Source: Trebonia sp963771985
GTDB lineage: Bacteria > Actinomycetota > Actinomycetes > Streptosporangiales > Streptosporangiaceae
Reading direction: 5' to 3'
Assembly (NCBI GenBank): GCA_963771985.1
Contig: CAVYVO010000022.1
Coordinates: 773,425-837,424 of the forward strand
DNA length: 64,000 nt
The translations under genes and the position numbers were made by a program. A model generated the notes under the pieces. The model did not search any database. It was not told where the DNA came from and was given only the letters and a program-made list of their open reading frames with translations. Of the stretch, positions 26,912 to 37,052 are shown in pieces (within the stretch, counting starts at the first letter, position 1; each line of letters opens with the position of its first letter).

Positions 26912-26973
26912 CGTTTGAGGCCTGTGGCCCACAGGCCTCATCTTGCGAGGTCGGGGGCCACAGCCCTCAAACG
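26912..26973. promoter_or_regulatory. Pair of mutually exclusive hairpins
   Basis: One fold pairs 26912-26930 with 26955-26973 (18 of 19 bp). A competing fold pairs 26917-26927 with 26929-26939 (11 perfect bp, one-base loop). They share the same 5' arm. Confidence 0.45.
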
Positions 26974-27250
26974 GGGGGCCGCGTCACCAGGCACCAGAGA
27001 TGCATATAACGGTACAAAAGCAGTAATTCGGGCTCTGTCGCACATTTCTGGACGATAACGGAGCCCTGACGTCGCCCGCCCGCCGTATTTTCCCTATGAA
27101 CGCCCCGAGATCGAACTAACGTGAAAGATAACCGGCCCCATAGGGCGTGAAATCCTTCACGTTATCGAAAACCGGCGAGAAGCGGGACACCGGACGGCCG
27201 CTAGCGCACGATCAGACCGTTACCTCCCAGTTATATGAGCCAGAGCCTCC

Positions 27251-27292
27251 ATACGTACGAAAAAGATTCGTGATCATGAAACGGCCCGCACC
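27251..27292 (+). repeat. AT-rich element, right half
   Basis: ATACGTACGAAAAA then TGATCATGAAACGGC; about 35 of 40 positions match the right half of the 13185 copy. Confidence 0.55.
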
Positions 27293-27406
27293 GGCAAACC
27301 CCGCCTGCAACCGAGGCCACATCAGGCACCCCCGCGGGACGGCGCAGGCCCGTCGACGCCCGGGCCGGTGCGCGAGCGGTCGCTGGGCGCGCCGTATGCG
27401 GATCGT

Positions 27407-28321
27407 CTACTGTGCCGCCTGGACGGCTGCCGTCAGCCAGCCGAGCCGCTTTGACATCGCCTGCGCGCAGCTGACGACGGCACGTACGTGGCCGGAGTCG
27501 TCGGACGCGCGCCACAGGACTGACCACGGGTAGCAGGACGCCGGTTCGGTGAGCGGCCGCCAGATGGTCCCGGGGAGCGCGGCGATGCAGGAGGAGGGCA
27601 CGCAGTACAGGCAGCGTCCCTGGGCGACGAGATCGGCGGCCGCCCGGATGCTCTCCACGGTCCCCCCGTAAACGGTGGGGGTGAAGCCGGCCGCCCGGCA
27701 CATCTCGACGGTGAACTGATTGAATTCCGGAGCCCGCGCTTCTTCGGCGAGCAGCAGCGGTTCCTCGGCCAGGACGGCGACTGAGACGCCTTCAAGTTCG
27801 GCGAACGGGTGACCGGTTGGCACCAGGACCCCGAGCGGGTCCTGGCGGAACAGCAGCGATGCGATCTGCGGCGGGGCGAGCGCAGCGCGGCCGACACCTA
27901 CGTCCAGGCGGCCGTCGATGAGCTGCTGGTACTGCTCGGGCACGCCGGCCTCAACCTGGTTGATCACCAGGCCCGGGTAGCGGGCCTGCACCTCGTGCAG
28001 GATCTGCGGCATCGAGTCGTAGCTGGAGTCGATGATGCCGACGCGCAACGGAGTAGAGGTGCCTACCGCGCGCCGCGCGACCTGCGCGGCCCGGTCCACG
28101 TGCGCCAGGATCTGCCGCGCCTCGACCAGGAACGCCTCCCCGGCAGCGGTCAGCGCGACATGGTGCGTGCTGCGTTCGAGGAGGCGGACGCCTAGTTCGC
28201 GTTCCAGCCGCTGCACCTGCTGGCTCAGCGCCGACTGCACGATGTGCTCCCGCTCAGCCGCCCGGCCGAAGTGCAGCTCCTCCGCCAGCGTCACGAAGTA
28301 GCGAAGCTGCCGAAGCTCCAT
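27407..28321 (-). CDS. LysR-family transcriptional regulator
   Basis: A 304-residue regulator. The N-terminal winged helix MELRQLRYFVTLAEELHFGR, with SALSQQVQRLERELGVRLLE, is typical LysR. The C-terminal substrate-binding fold begins LRVGIIDSSYDSMPQILHEV; LDVGVGRAALAPPQIASLLF and DPLGVLVPTGHPFAE suggest an aromatic- or small-acid-sensing effector domain of the BenM/CatR type. Start ATG 28319-28321 is placed directly before the HTH. A LysR target is usually the divergent neighbour; the next plus-strand gene is the UBP-finger gene 340 bp away, so the target is unclear. Confidence 0.9.
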   Translation of the reverse strand: MELRQLRYFVTLAEELHFGRAAEREHIVQSALSQQVQRLERELGVRLLERSTHHVALTAAGEAFLVEARQILAHVDRAAQVARRAVGTSTPLRVGIIDSSYDSMPQILHEVQARYPGLVINQVEAGVPEQYQQLIDGRLDVGVGRAALAPPQIASLLFRQDPLGVLVPTGHPFAELEGVSVAVLAEEPLLLAEEARAPEFNQFTVEMCRAAGFTPTVYGGTVESIRAAADLVAQGRCLYCVPSSCIAALPGTIWRPLTEPASCYPWSVLWRASDDSGHVRAVVSCAQAMSKRLGWLTAAVQAAQ

Positions 28322-28657
28322 GCCCGCCGCCAGGTCCGCATCCAGTCCACTCCTCGACTCCTCGACTCCTCGCCGGAACAGCCCCGGATCGCGGACCCCG
28401 GAGTAGATCACCAGGGCCATCCAGAGACCGGATCACCGAGCCGGGTCCGGCCTGAGATAGGAGATCCTCCGGTAAGCCTACTTCTGCGCCCGGTCGCGGG
28501 AGTATGCCCGGCTGCCTGTCCCAGGGTGACTGTCATGTGATCGGTTCTGGTGATGGGCCGGGCTCAAGTTGCCTGTTTCCGCCCGGGTGTTACCGGGGTT
28601 GACTCAAGAATGATCGACCGGACCGGGTCCGGCATTCCATCACGTAAGGGGGCTGCC

Positions 28658-28969
28658 ATGATCCCAGGCCAGAGCATGGTCCTAGGCACGCCGGCCATGA
28701 GCCCGAACGGGACGGCGCCGCGATGTGAGCACCTCGACGGCCTTGCGCAGGTCAGGCCCCTGTCAGATGACTGCCAGGACTGCCGGGACGGCCGGGACCG
28801 CCCGGCGGCACTTGTGGTCTGCCTGACCTGCGGCTGGGTGGCCTGTTCCGATGACTCGCCGAACCACCACGCCAGGGCGCACTACGAGGAGACCGACCAC
28901 CCGGTCGCCGCTGGCCTGCGGCCGGGAACGCCCTGGAGATGGTGCTACGTTCACCAGCGTCTCGTCTGA
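28658..28969 (+). CDS. UBP-type zinc-finger protein
   Basis: A 103-residue protein with the ZnF_UBP pattern: CEHLDGL near residue 23, CQDCRDG, VVCLTCGWVACSDDSPNHHA and HYEETDHPVAAGL, giving the paired Cys and His zinc ligands. In eukaryotes this fold binds ubiquitin tails; bacterial stand-alone versions are common in actinomycetes and of unknown role. The ATG at 28658 has GTAAGGGGG upstream. The upstream 330 bp (28322-28657) shows no other gene. Predicted cytosolic. Confidence 0.85.
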   Translation: MIPGQSMVLGTPAMSPNGTAPRCEHLDGLAQVRPLSDDCQDCRDGRDRPAALVVCLTCGWVACSDDSPNHHARAHYEETDHPVAAGLRPGTPWRWCYVHQRLV

Positions 28970-29189
28970 AGCGGTGTCGTGCGCCCGCACAGCCGGCTTC
29001 CTGGAAGCTCCGGCGCTACCGTTATGAAGTACCAAAATTCTTGAAGTATATTGCTAGTTTCTAAGTTCTAATGTAGAGTCGGTCTTGAGACATCGGGAGA
29101 CACTAGGCCGGTCCGGCCAGGTGCCCATGTCGGCAACAGGCAGCCAGGTCAGTTATGCGCCCGGTCCCTGTTCGCAACGGAAGAAGCCC

Positions 29190-29558
29190 ATGACTGACCC
29201 AGCCGCACCACACGCCTCGACCACTACCCTGCCGCCTGCCTCAGTCAATGGCTCCGCGCCACCCCGGCCCACGTCGGCCGTGCCCCGGCGGCGAGGGCTG
29301 CATACCAGGATCAGCGGCGCGCGCACCGCGCTGATCGTGGGCATCGCCGCCCTCATCGTGGTGCTGATCTTCATCATCCAGAACGCGCACGCCGTCAACA
29401 TCAGCTTCCTGGGCGCACACCTGCAGCTGTCGCTGGCCGTGGCGCTGTTGCTCGCCGCCGTCGCGGGCGCGCTGATCATGGCCGCCGCCGGAACCGCGCG
29501 GATCACCCAGCTGCGCCAGACCATGCGCCGCGACCGGCGCAAGTCCAATGCCGGGTAA
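29190..29558 (+). CDS. LapA-domain (DUF1049) membrane protein
   Basis: A 122-residue protein. A 40-residue serine/proline-rich cytosolic tail is followed by two helices, TALIVGIAALIVVLIFIIQ and LAVALLLAAVAGALIMA, linked by NAHAVNISFLGAHLQLS: the LapA layout. In other bacteria LapA/YciS couples lipopolysaccharide assembly to FtsH proteolysis; in this Gram-positive lineage its role is unknown, but an FtsH gene lies 370 bp downstream. The upstream 130 bp is AT-rich (TTGAAG, TAATGT) and looks like a promoter. Start ATG 29190 follows GGAAGAAGCCC. Confidence 0.8.
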   Translation: MTDPAAPHASTTTLPPASVNGSAPPRPTSAVPRRRGLHTRISGARTALIVGIAALIVVLIFIIQNAHAVNISFLGAHLQLSLAVALLLAAVAGALIMAAAGTARITQLRQTMRRDRRKSNAG

Positions 29559-29762
29559 CCGGCCGGGCTGGCGATCGGTTGCGGTGATGGGCTCATGCGG
29601 GATTGGTCATTTCGCATGCGGCAGGGGGCACGGTTGACTTGGGGAGGTGAACAAGCGTCGCTGCGCTCGTTCCGGCCTGTGGCAGATGCACGTGCCCCCG
29701 GCGAGGCCTACGGCCGACCAGTTCGACGACCGGACCACTGGACTCTACGGGAAGGCAACCTC

Positions 29763-29932
29763 ATGACGACAACATCCAGCGGCGAGCCGTCGCCGGACAC
29801 GCCGTGCCCATGCGGGCACACCGCTGAGGAGCATGATTCGGTCGCTTCCCGCTACTGCCAGGCGACTATCCAGGGCGATTTGCACCGAGGCTGCATATGC
29901 GTCCCAGTCCCAGCATCCGTGCCGCGCCCCCG

Positions 29933-29936
<4 letters not shown>
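29763..29936 (+). CDS. Small cysteine-containing protein coupled to FtsH
   Basis: A 57-residue protein. CPCGHTAEEHDSVASRYCQA and RGCICVPV give five cysteines and two histidines that could bind a zinc ion. GGGAAGG lies eight bases before the ATG. Its TGA stop overlaps the ATG at 29933, the likely start of FtsH, so the two are translated together. Similar small cysteine proteins are scattered in actinomycetes without known function; a link to FtsH control is inference from the overlap. Confidence 0.65.
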
Positions 29937-31846
<1,910 letters not shown>

Positions 31847-32054
31847 GCGCGAAACGATCGATGGGTCGGACCTGGCGGCCATCGTCGGGGCGCCCGGGCC
31901 CGCCGACCGCGAACCAGTCGGGGCACCGCTCGCCCTGGCGATGACGGCGATCCCGGCGGGCAGCGGAGAGACCACCGCGGCCAGCACGACCCGGCAGCGC
32001 TGACGGACCTGCCGGGCCCGGCCCGCGATGGTCCGGGAATGGTGCGATGCCGGG

Positions 32055-32306
32055 TCACTGGTTGCGCAGGGATATTCCGTCGGACTCGGCGATGTCGTCA
32101 GCCTGGATGGCTCGCAGCCCGTTGCCGAGGCGTTCGCGAGCCTGCCGCAGGAGCTTGAGGGAGTTGGTAGCAGGGCTGTGTGGGGCGGTGCGCTCGGGAT
32201 CGGCTCCGTGTTCCTCGATGAGGTGTGTCTGGAGGGCTGCCGCGACTTCGTCGGCTGCCTTCAGGGCCTGGTAGATGGCCCGGTCCCGTGCGGTGTCGTT
32301 AACCAT
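32055..32306 (-). CDS. Small helical protein of unknown function
   Basis: An 83-residue predominantly helical protein: MVNDTARDRAIYQALKAADE, then LQTHLIEEHG and LKLLRQARERLGNGLRAIQA. No motif I recognise. The ATG at 32304-32306 begins a frame with strong protein-like composition, while the longer frame through it is low-complexity. It diverges from the GAF-ANTAR gene at 32380. It could be a partner of that regulator, but nothing direct shows it. Confidence 0.55.
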   Translation of the reverse strand: MVNDTARDRAIYQALKAADEVAAALQTHLIEEHGADPERTAPHSPATNSLKLLRQARERLGNGLRAIQADDIAESDGISLRNQ

Positions 32307-32379
32307 GTGGACAGTATCCCGCGCAGTCTGCTTCGCGGGTAAGCCACCCGGTCCGGGGCTGAGGGGCGAGGATGGTGGC

Positions 32380-33141
32380 GTGGCGGGCGAGCGGACGGCG
32401 CGGGTGTGGGCGTGGATTGGCGCGGCGTGCGAGGGTGATGCGCCGGTGTCGCTGGCCGCGCTGTGCCGGGCGGCGGTGTCCCGGCTCGGGGTGGATGGCG
32501 CGAGCGTGGCCGCGGTGAGCGGCCTAGCGCTGCGCGAGCCGCTGTCTGCCTCCGGTGAGCTGAGTGCCCGGCTGGAGGAGCTGCTGTTCACGACCGGGGA
32601 GGGGCCTGGCGCGGAGGAATTCGCGTTCGGATCGCCGATGCTGATCCCAGACCTGGAGTCGGTGGCGGAGCGGTGGCCGGGTTTCGTCTCGGCGGCGGTG
32701 GCGGCCGGCGCCCGGGGGCTGTTCGCGCTCCCGCTGCAGGCCGGGGCGATCCGGGTGGGCGTGCTTTTGCTGTACCGGGCGCGGCCGGGCCCCCTGATGC
32801 CGCAGGACCTGGCGGACGCGCTGGTGTTCGCCGATATCGCGCTGCAGCTGCTGCTGGACTCATCCTCGGGCATCAGTGAGCTATCGGGCTACCAGCCGCT
32901 GGATGGTCTGTCAGACAGTCGTGCCGAGGTGTACCAGGCGGTCGGGATGATCTCGGTGCAGATGGGCGTGAGCCTGGAGGAGGCGTTCGTGCGGCTGCGC
33001 GCGCACGCGTTCGCGGCCGGCGCGCCGCTGGACGATATCGCAGACGACGTGGTCGGCCGCCTGCTGCGGTTTGACCCCGAGCCCGAGCCCGAGCCCGGGC
33101 CCGAGCCCGGGCCCGAGCCCGGTCCCGGGACGCGAACCTGA
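32380..33141 (+). CDS. GAF-ANTAR RNA-binding antiterminator
   Basis: About 253 residues. A GAF domain (SLAALCRAAVSRLGVDGASV to ALPLQAGAIRVGVLLLYRAR) is followed by an ANTAR helical domain, SRAEVYQAVGMISVQMGVSL and EEAFVRLRAHAFAAG. ANTAR domains bind dual hexaloop RNA hairpins and prevent termination; the GAF part would sense a signal. The C-terminus is a proline/glutamate/glycine repeat (PEPEPGPEPG...), unusual for the family. The GTG at 32380 follows GAGGGGCGAGG and starts VAGERTARVW; an earlier start would add a hydrophobic cysteine-containing tail of no clear fold. A second ANTAR protein follows at 33205. Confidence 0.75.
   Translation: MAGERTARVWAWIGAACEGDAPVSLAALCRAAVSRLGVDGASVAAVSGLALREPLSASGELSARLEELLFTTGEGPGAEEFAFGSPMLIPDLESVAERWPGFVSAAVAAGARGLFALPLQAGAIRVGVLLLYRARPGPLMPQDLADALVFADIALQLLLDSSSGISELSGYQPLDGLSDSRAEVYQAVGMISVQMGVSLEEAFVRLRAHAFAAGAPLDDIADDVVGRLLRFDPEPEPEPGPEPGPEPGPGTRT
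33073..33127 (+). repeat. Proline-glutamate-glycine codon repeat
   Basis: GAGCCC and GAGCCCGGGCCC units repeat up to the end of the GAF-ANTAR gene, encoding PEPEPGPEPGPEPG. This is a slippage-prone tract likely to vary in length between strains. Confidence 0.7.
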
Positions 33142-33204
33142 TCCTGGCGCAAAGCCGGGAGCCGTGACCGTGCTACCGGCGCGCGGAGGGTTAACCTTGC
33201 AGTT

Positions 33205-33933
33205 ATGGCAGCAACGGTGGACGAGCACCTGGCGCAGACGTTCGTGGAGCTGGCGGACACGCTGGTCGCCGGGTATGACCTGATGGAGTTCCTGCAAATG
33301 CTCACCGACCGGTGCGTCGAGCTGCTCGAGGTGGACGCGGCAGGGCTGCTGCTGACCGATAGCCGGGGCGCGCTGCGGCTGGTGGCAGCCTCAACGGAGC
33401 ACGCCCGGGTCGTGGAGCTGTTCCAGATCCAGAACGATGAGGGGCCGTGCCTGGACTGTTACCGCAGCGGGCAGCCCGTTATCGTCAGCGATATCCGCTC
33501 CGGCGGTACCGCGGCGCGCTGGCCGCGGTTCGCCGCCGCCATGCAGGAGATGGGCTACGCCGGGGTGCACGCCATCCCGATGCGGCTGCGCGACCAGGTT
33601 ATCGGGACGCTGAACCTGTTCAGGACCAAGCCGGACGGACTGGACCCGGCGGTGGTGGTGGCGGCCACGGCACTCGTGGACGTGGCTACCATCGGCATAC
33701 TGCAGGAACGGGCGGTGCGCCAGCAGGAGGTCATGGCCGGGCAGCTGCAGCTGGCGCTGAACAGCCGCGTCCTCATCGAGCAGGCCAAGGGTATCCTCGC
33801 CGAGCGGCTCCAGGTGACCCCCGACGAGGCATTTGTCCTACTGCGCCGCTACGCCCGCGATCACAACCTCCCGCTCACCGGGCTGGCCGGCGACGTCATC
33901 CGCGGCACCGCGCCCATCGCCCGCGACAAGTAG
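33205..33933 (+). CDS. GAF-ANTAR RNA-binding antiterminator (second)
   Basis: A 242-residue regulator. GAF domain: MEFLQMLTDRCVELLEVDAA, LFQIQNDEGPCLDCYRSGQP and VHAIPMRLRDQVIGTLNLF. The two nearby cysteines (CLDC) could make it redox sensitive. ANTAR: ALNSRVLIEQAKGILAERLQ, VTPDEAFVLLRRYARDHNLP. The whole fold is normal in length. It has the same orientation as the first ANTAR gene, 63 bp after it, so they may be co-transcribed. Such proteins often sit next to STAS genes in actinomycete stress circuits, as in this window. Confidence 0.85.
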   Translation: MAATVDEHLAQTFVELADTLVAGYDLMEFLQMLTDRCVELLEVDAAGLLLTDSRGALRLVAASTEHARVVELFQIQNDEGPCLDCYRSGQPVIVSDIRSGGTAARWPRFAAAMQEMGYAGVHAIPMRLRDQVIGTLNLFRTKPDGLDPAVVVAATALVDVATIGILQERAVRQQEVMAGQLQLALNSRVLIEQAKGILAERLQVTPDEAFVLLRRYARDHNLPLTGLAGDVIRGTAPIARDK

Positions 33934-33981
33934 CAGGACAGCAGCCGCGACGGCGGCGCGGAACGCGGCCGGAAGCGGTGG

Positions 33982-34338
33982 TCAGCGAGGGCGGAGGATT
34001 TGCCGGGACGTGCAGGCAGGCGGCCGCCCGGTCCCGGCCGGCTGCAGGTGCGCCGGGGCGGTAACCGTGCCCGGGCACTCCTGCCGGCCGGGCAGGGTCA
34101 GGCCGAATATGAGCGCCCCGGTGATCACGGCCAGCCCGGTGACGGTCACTACCGCCGGCCAGATCCACCGCATCCGCCGCCGCCACGACCGGGCAGTGAC
34201 CCGCTCGGTCACGGGCATCGCCTCGTGGCTGACTAGGCTGGTAAAGATCGCGAACCGCGGCCCTAGACCGAAATCGTCGTCCGCCAGCGTTTTCTCGATC
34301 CGGTTCAGCGCCCGCTGCTGGCCGGCCGGCAAGCTCAT
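33982..34338 (-). CDS. DUF3040 membrane protein
   Basis: A 118-residue protein with the DUF3040 start MSLPAGQQRALNRIEKTLAD, DFGLGPRFAIFTSLVSHEAM, then one helix WIWPAVVTVTGLAVITGALI and a cysteine/proline tail. The family is a short cytosolic helix domain plus membrane helix, of unknown role, found widely in actinomycetes. Its ATG overlaps the stop of the WhiB gene (ATGA at 34335-34338), so expression is coupled to a redox regulator. Confidence 0.8.
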   Translation of the reverse strand: MSLPAGQQRALNRIEKTLADDDFGLGPRFAIFTSLVSHEAMPVTERVTARSWRRRMRWIWPAVVTVTGLAVITGALIFGLTLPGRQECPGTVTAPAHLQPAGTGRPPACTSRQILRPR

Positions 34339-34694
34339 CGCGCAGTCCTGCCGGACGTGACCCACTGCCCCGGCGCGTGCCTGGTCACCGCAGCGGGTTC
34401 CCCGGCCACCGCCGCGCCTGCCGTGCCGCGGGAGTACCCGCGGACCCGGCGGCCGGAAGATCTGCGTGCTGTCTGGCGCTCTTCCTTGGTGGTTCCGCCC
34501 CAGATGCCCTCCGGCATGGTCTCGAGGGCATAGGACAGGCAGTTCGCGCGGACGGCGCACCGGCCGCAGACCGCCTTCGCCGCTTCAGCCCGCCGCACCC
34601 CCGGGCCAGGAAAGAACAGCTCGAGATCCGCTTGCCGGCAGGCACCGCGCAACATCCAGCTCAGGGAGCGCGCTCCGGACGTTACCGGCAGCAT
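34335..34694 (-). CDS. WhiB-family iron-sulfur regulator
   Basis: A 119-residue protein with four WhiB cysteines: LRGACRQADLELFFPG, then AVCGRCAVRANCLSYALE, which hold a [4Fe-4S] cluster, followed by the turn GIWGGTTKEERQ and an arginine-rich DNA-contacting tail. WhiB proteins bind region 4 of SigA and change promoter choice under NO or redox stress. The exact start is uncertain (34694 or 34655) because no clear ribosome-binding site is seen. Coupled to DUF3040. The C-terminal extension (about 30 residues) is longer than usual. The upstream 300 bp (34695-34993) shows no gene. Confidence 0.9.
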   Translation of the reverse strand: MLPVTSGARSLSWMLRGACRQADLELFFPGPGVRRAEAAKAVCGRCAVRANCLSYALETMPEGIWGGTTKEERQTARRSSGRRVRGYSRGTAGAAVAGEPAAVTRHAPGQWVTSGRTAR

Positions 34695-34993
34695 TGCACA
34701 CCGCCGACAGGCCCGCGCAGGCGCCGGGGACCGGTATCGGTCCGGGTACCGCGGCTGAGGGTCTGCAACACCCGGGACATGGCCACACCTCCGGCAGCGC
34801 GCCTTAGCTGGCTACCGGGAGTCTGGAGTAGTCCGACAACGCGGTCACAAGGCCGTCCGGGTGAGCCGGGTGATCCCTAGATCGCACTCTCAGGTTAGCC
34901 ACACACCCAGATCTGTACAATATCCCCGCGCCAGCGTAAGTACCGAACGCCGGCTGGCCGTCCAAATCCAGCGCCAGCCTGGGGCGCGAGTTG

Positions 34994-35908
34994 TCAGTGC
35001 TGCTGCCTCGCGGTGGGCTCTGCGGCGTGACGGGGAGCGGTCATGTCCAGCAGGATCATTGCGTCGTGGTCGGGGGTGCCGGGTTGTGCGATGTATAGGC
35101 CCAGGCGCTGGCCGGGGGTGCCTTCTAGCTGCATGCCCTGGAAGTTGAGGGTGATCGTGCCGACGTGGGGGTGGTGGAAGGTCTTCTTGTGCGCGGCGGT
35201 GCGCGTGGTGACGTCGTAGCGTTCCCAGAGCCTGGCGAAGTCGGGGCTTTTGAGCAGGAGTTCGCCGACGAGGGCGGCCAGGTCGGGGGCGTCGGGCTCG
35301 GTGCCGGCCAGGGCGCGCATGCGGGCGACGCAGCCGCGGATCTGGTTGTCCCAGTCGGCGTAGATCTCGCGCGCCGCGGGGTGGAGGAACAGGAAGCGGC
35401 CGAGGTTGCGGCGGGCAGCGGGCCAGTCGTCGATGTCGGCGTAGAGCGCCAGCGCTCCGGGGTTGGCGGCGAGCAAGTCCAGGGTGCGGCTGGTGATGTA
35501 GGCCGGGTTCGGGCGCAGGGTCTCCAGCAGCAGCTTGAGCTGAGGGCGTATGGTGCGGGCGGGGGCGGTCGGCGGGTCGGGTGCGTACCGGGCGGCGCGG
35601 GCGGCCAGGGCGCGCAGGTGCTCGTGCTCGTCGTGGTCCAGTTTCAGGGCGCGGGCGAGAGCGTCGACGACGGCCGGGCTGGGGCGGGTCTCCCTGCCGC
35701 GCTCGAGCCGGGTGTAGTAGTCGATGCTCATCCCGGCGAGGGCGGCGACCTCCTCCCGGCGCAGCCCGGGGGTGCGCCGCACGCCGGTCCCCGGGGTGAA
35801 GCCGACCTCGGCCGGGGTGATCTGGGTGCGCCGGGCGCGCAGGAAATGCCCCAGCTCGGTACTGCCGGTACTGCCGCTACTGCCGTCCTGGTGCTGCTCA
35901 CGTGCCAT
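34994..35908 (-). CDS. XRE-family regulator with MmyB-like ligand domain
   Basis: A 304-residue protein. N-terminal helix-turn-helix TPGLRREEVAALAGMSIDYY followed by TRLERGRETRPSPAVVDALA. The rest, from ALDHDEHEHLRALAARAARY onward, is the MmyB-type PAS-like domain that binds fatty acids in Streptomyces relatives: AYITSRTLDLLAANPGALAL, NLGRFLFLHPAAREIYADWD, HPHVGTITLNFQGMQL. The ATG at 35908 is preferred because longer readings are low-complexity. It is often found controlling a neighbouring dehydrogenase; here the divergent neighbour at 36153 is a broken dehydrogenase chimera. Confidence 0.9.
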   Translation of the reverse strand: MAREQHQDGSSGSTGSTELGHFLRARRTQITPAEVGFTPGTGVRRTPGLRREEVAALAGMSIDYYTRLERGRETRPSPAVVDALARALKLDHDEHEHLRALAARAARYAPDPPTAPARTIRPQLKLLLETLRPNPAYITSRTLDLLAANPGALALYADIDDWPAARRNLGRFLFLHPAAREIYADWDNQIRGCVARMRALAGTEPDAPDLAALVGELLLKSPDFARLWERYDVTTRTAAHKKTFHHPHVGTITLNFQGMQLEGTPGQRLGLYIAQPGTPDHDAMILLDMTAPRHAAEPTARQQH

Positions 35909-36152
35909 TGCACCAGTGTGCCCCTGCCGCGACGCGGGCGCCTCGGCTGAGGGGGGCCTTGTCGCACCCCCGCTGGCGGCTCCCCGGAAGAAGGCGGCCT
36001 GCCGCCCGGCCGTCTCGCCGGGCATGCTTGAGGAAAGGGGGATGACGTGCTGTTTGGCCAGGTGTGGGCCGATCCGGGGAGTGACGCGGGCAGCACCAGC
36101 ACTCGCTGACCGGCACTGCCGGCATCACGAAAGCAACGAAAGAAGGCACGCC

Positions 36153-36683
36153 ATGCGCGCGACACTCCTGTACCAGGCCGGCGACGTACGCGTCGAGAAC
36201 GTCGAGGACCCGAAGATCCAGCAGCCCACCGATGCGGTCGTGCGCATCGTGCTGGCCAGCATCTGCGGCAGCGACTTGTGGCCCTACAAGTCGCAGCCGC
36301 CCACCGGCGACCCCCGCCACATGGGGCATGAGTTCATCGGCGTGGTCGAGGAGACCGGGCCCGGGGTAACCGGCGTCAAGCCCAGACACGCGCTTGCCGA
36401 GACCTATTCCGTTCTCACCAGGCTGCCTGGCGATGCCCGGCTGGCGGCAGACGATGCGGTGCGCCTGCTCGACGCGCGGTTCGCGACGCCCCTGGTCCTG
36501 AGCGCCGACCACGCTCGGAAGGTGCACGCGACGCTTGGCCGCATCGGCACCGCAGGGGGCGCGGTCTATGACGCACTGGTGGCACTGGCCGCCAGGGAGC
36601 ACGGGGCGCCGCTCGCGACCCGGGATGCGCGGGCACGCGGTACTTACGACGCGGTCGGCGTCAAGGTGATCGTCGTGCCGTAA
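36153..36683 (+). CDS. Chimeric ORF: truncated zinc alcohol dehydrogenase joined to truncated PIN domain
   Basis: A 176-residue hybrid. Residues 1-73 are the start of a medium-chain zinc dehydrogenase: MRATLLYQAGDVRVENV, SICGSDLWPYK with the zinc ligand cysteine, and GHEFIGVVEETGPGV. From about residue 74 it becomes a VapC-type PIN nuclease, HALAETYSVLTRLPGDARLA to VYDALVALAAREHGAPLATR, aligning with residues 40-130 of the VapC at 54330. Both parts lack essential pieces: the dehydrogenase has no Rossmann domain, the PIN lacks its N-terminal aspartate (DSSVVI). The joint is in frame with no stop. It has an AGAAGG site. It is most likely a deletion product; a new function is not excluded. Confidence 0.75.
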   Translation: MRATLLYQAGDVRVENVEDPKIQQPTDAVVRIVLASICGSDLWPYKSQPPTGDPRHMGHEFIGVVEETGPGVTGVKPRHALAETYSVLTRLPGDARLAADDAVRLLDARFATPLVLSADHARKVHATLGRIGTAGGAVYDALVALAAREHGAPLATRDARARGTYDAVGVKVIVVP

Positions 36684-36688
36684 CGCGG

Positions 36689-37010
36689 CTACAGCAACTT
36701 CAGCCAGTCCACGAGGAGCCGGTTGACCTCATCGGCCCGCTCCTGCTGGACCCAGTGACCGCACCCGGGGAGGATGTGGCTGCCTCGCAGGCCCGGCAGG
36801 GTGTCGGGAAAGCGGGCGATGGCCCGGGCCCCCCCATGGTCGGGCCGTCCTTCTCCCCTCCGATGAACAGGGACGGAACCCGGATCGGCGCGCCTTTCCA
36901 CGGCTGGAGGTCCTGCCAGTCCCGGTCCACGTTGCGGTAGCGGTTGAGGGCTCCCCGGAAACCGGTCCGCTCGAACTCCTCGAGCCGTCGGTGTCCGCAT
37001 GACAGGTGCC
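36689..37010 (-). pseudogene. C-terminal remnant of an alpha/beta (epoxide) hydrolase
   Basis: Two frames together give RNVDRDWQDLQPWKGAPIRV and PSLFIGGEKDGPTM, then ARFPDTLPGLRGSHILPGCG and HWVQQERADEVNRLL, the lid and catalytic-acid/histidine part of an epoxide-hydrolase-like enzyme. The frame break is at a run of seven G at 36833-36839 (plus strand C run), one G short. Upstream it ends abruptly near the palindrome copy 3 at 37014. The nucleophile half is missing, so it is non-functional. Confidence 0.7.
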
Positions 37011-37013
37011 ACT

Positions 37014-37052
37014 GTCCGTTCGGAAAATTCAAGATCTTGATACCGAACGGAC
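37014..37052. repeat. Dispersed CCGTTCGG palindrome, copy 3
   Basis: Perfect 10-bp arms GTCCGTTCGG (37014-37023) and CCGAACGGAC (37043-37052) around AAAATTCAAGATCTTGATA. The core resembles copy 1 closely. It marks the truncated end of the hydrolase remnant. Confidence 0.65.

Larger units (their letters stand above)
26440..27406. other. Gene-free region rich in repeats and hairpins
   Basis: About 970 bp with no supportable gene. It carries two half-copies of the AT-rich element, a pair of alternative hairpins (26912-26973), and an imperfect inverted repeat GGGCTC...GAGCCC around 27029-27067. Confidence 0.5.

Noticed and set aside
33073..33127. Possible CRISPR-like or tandem DNA repeat
   Set aside because: Units are 6-12 bp without spacers and lie in a coding frame; it is a peptide repeat.
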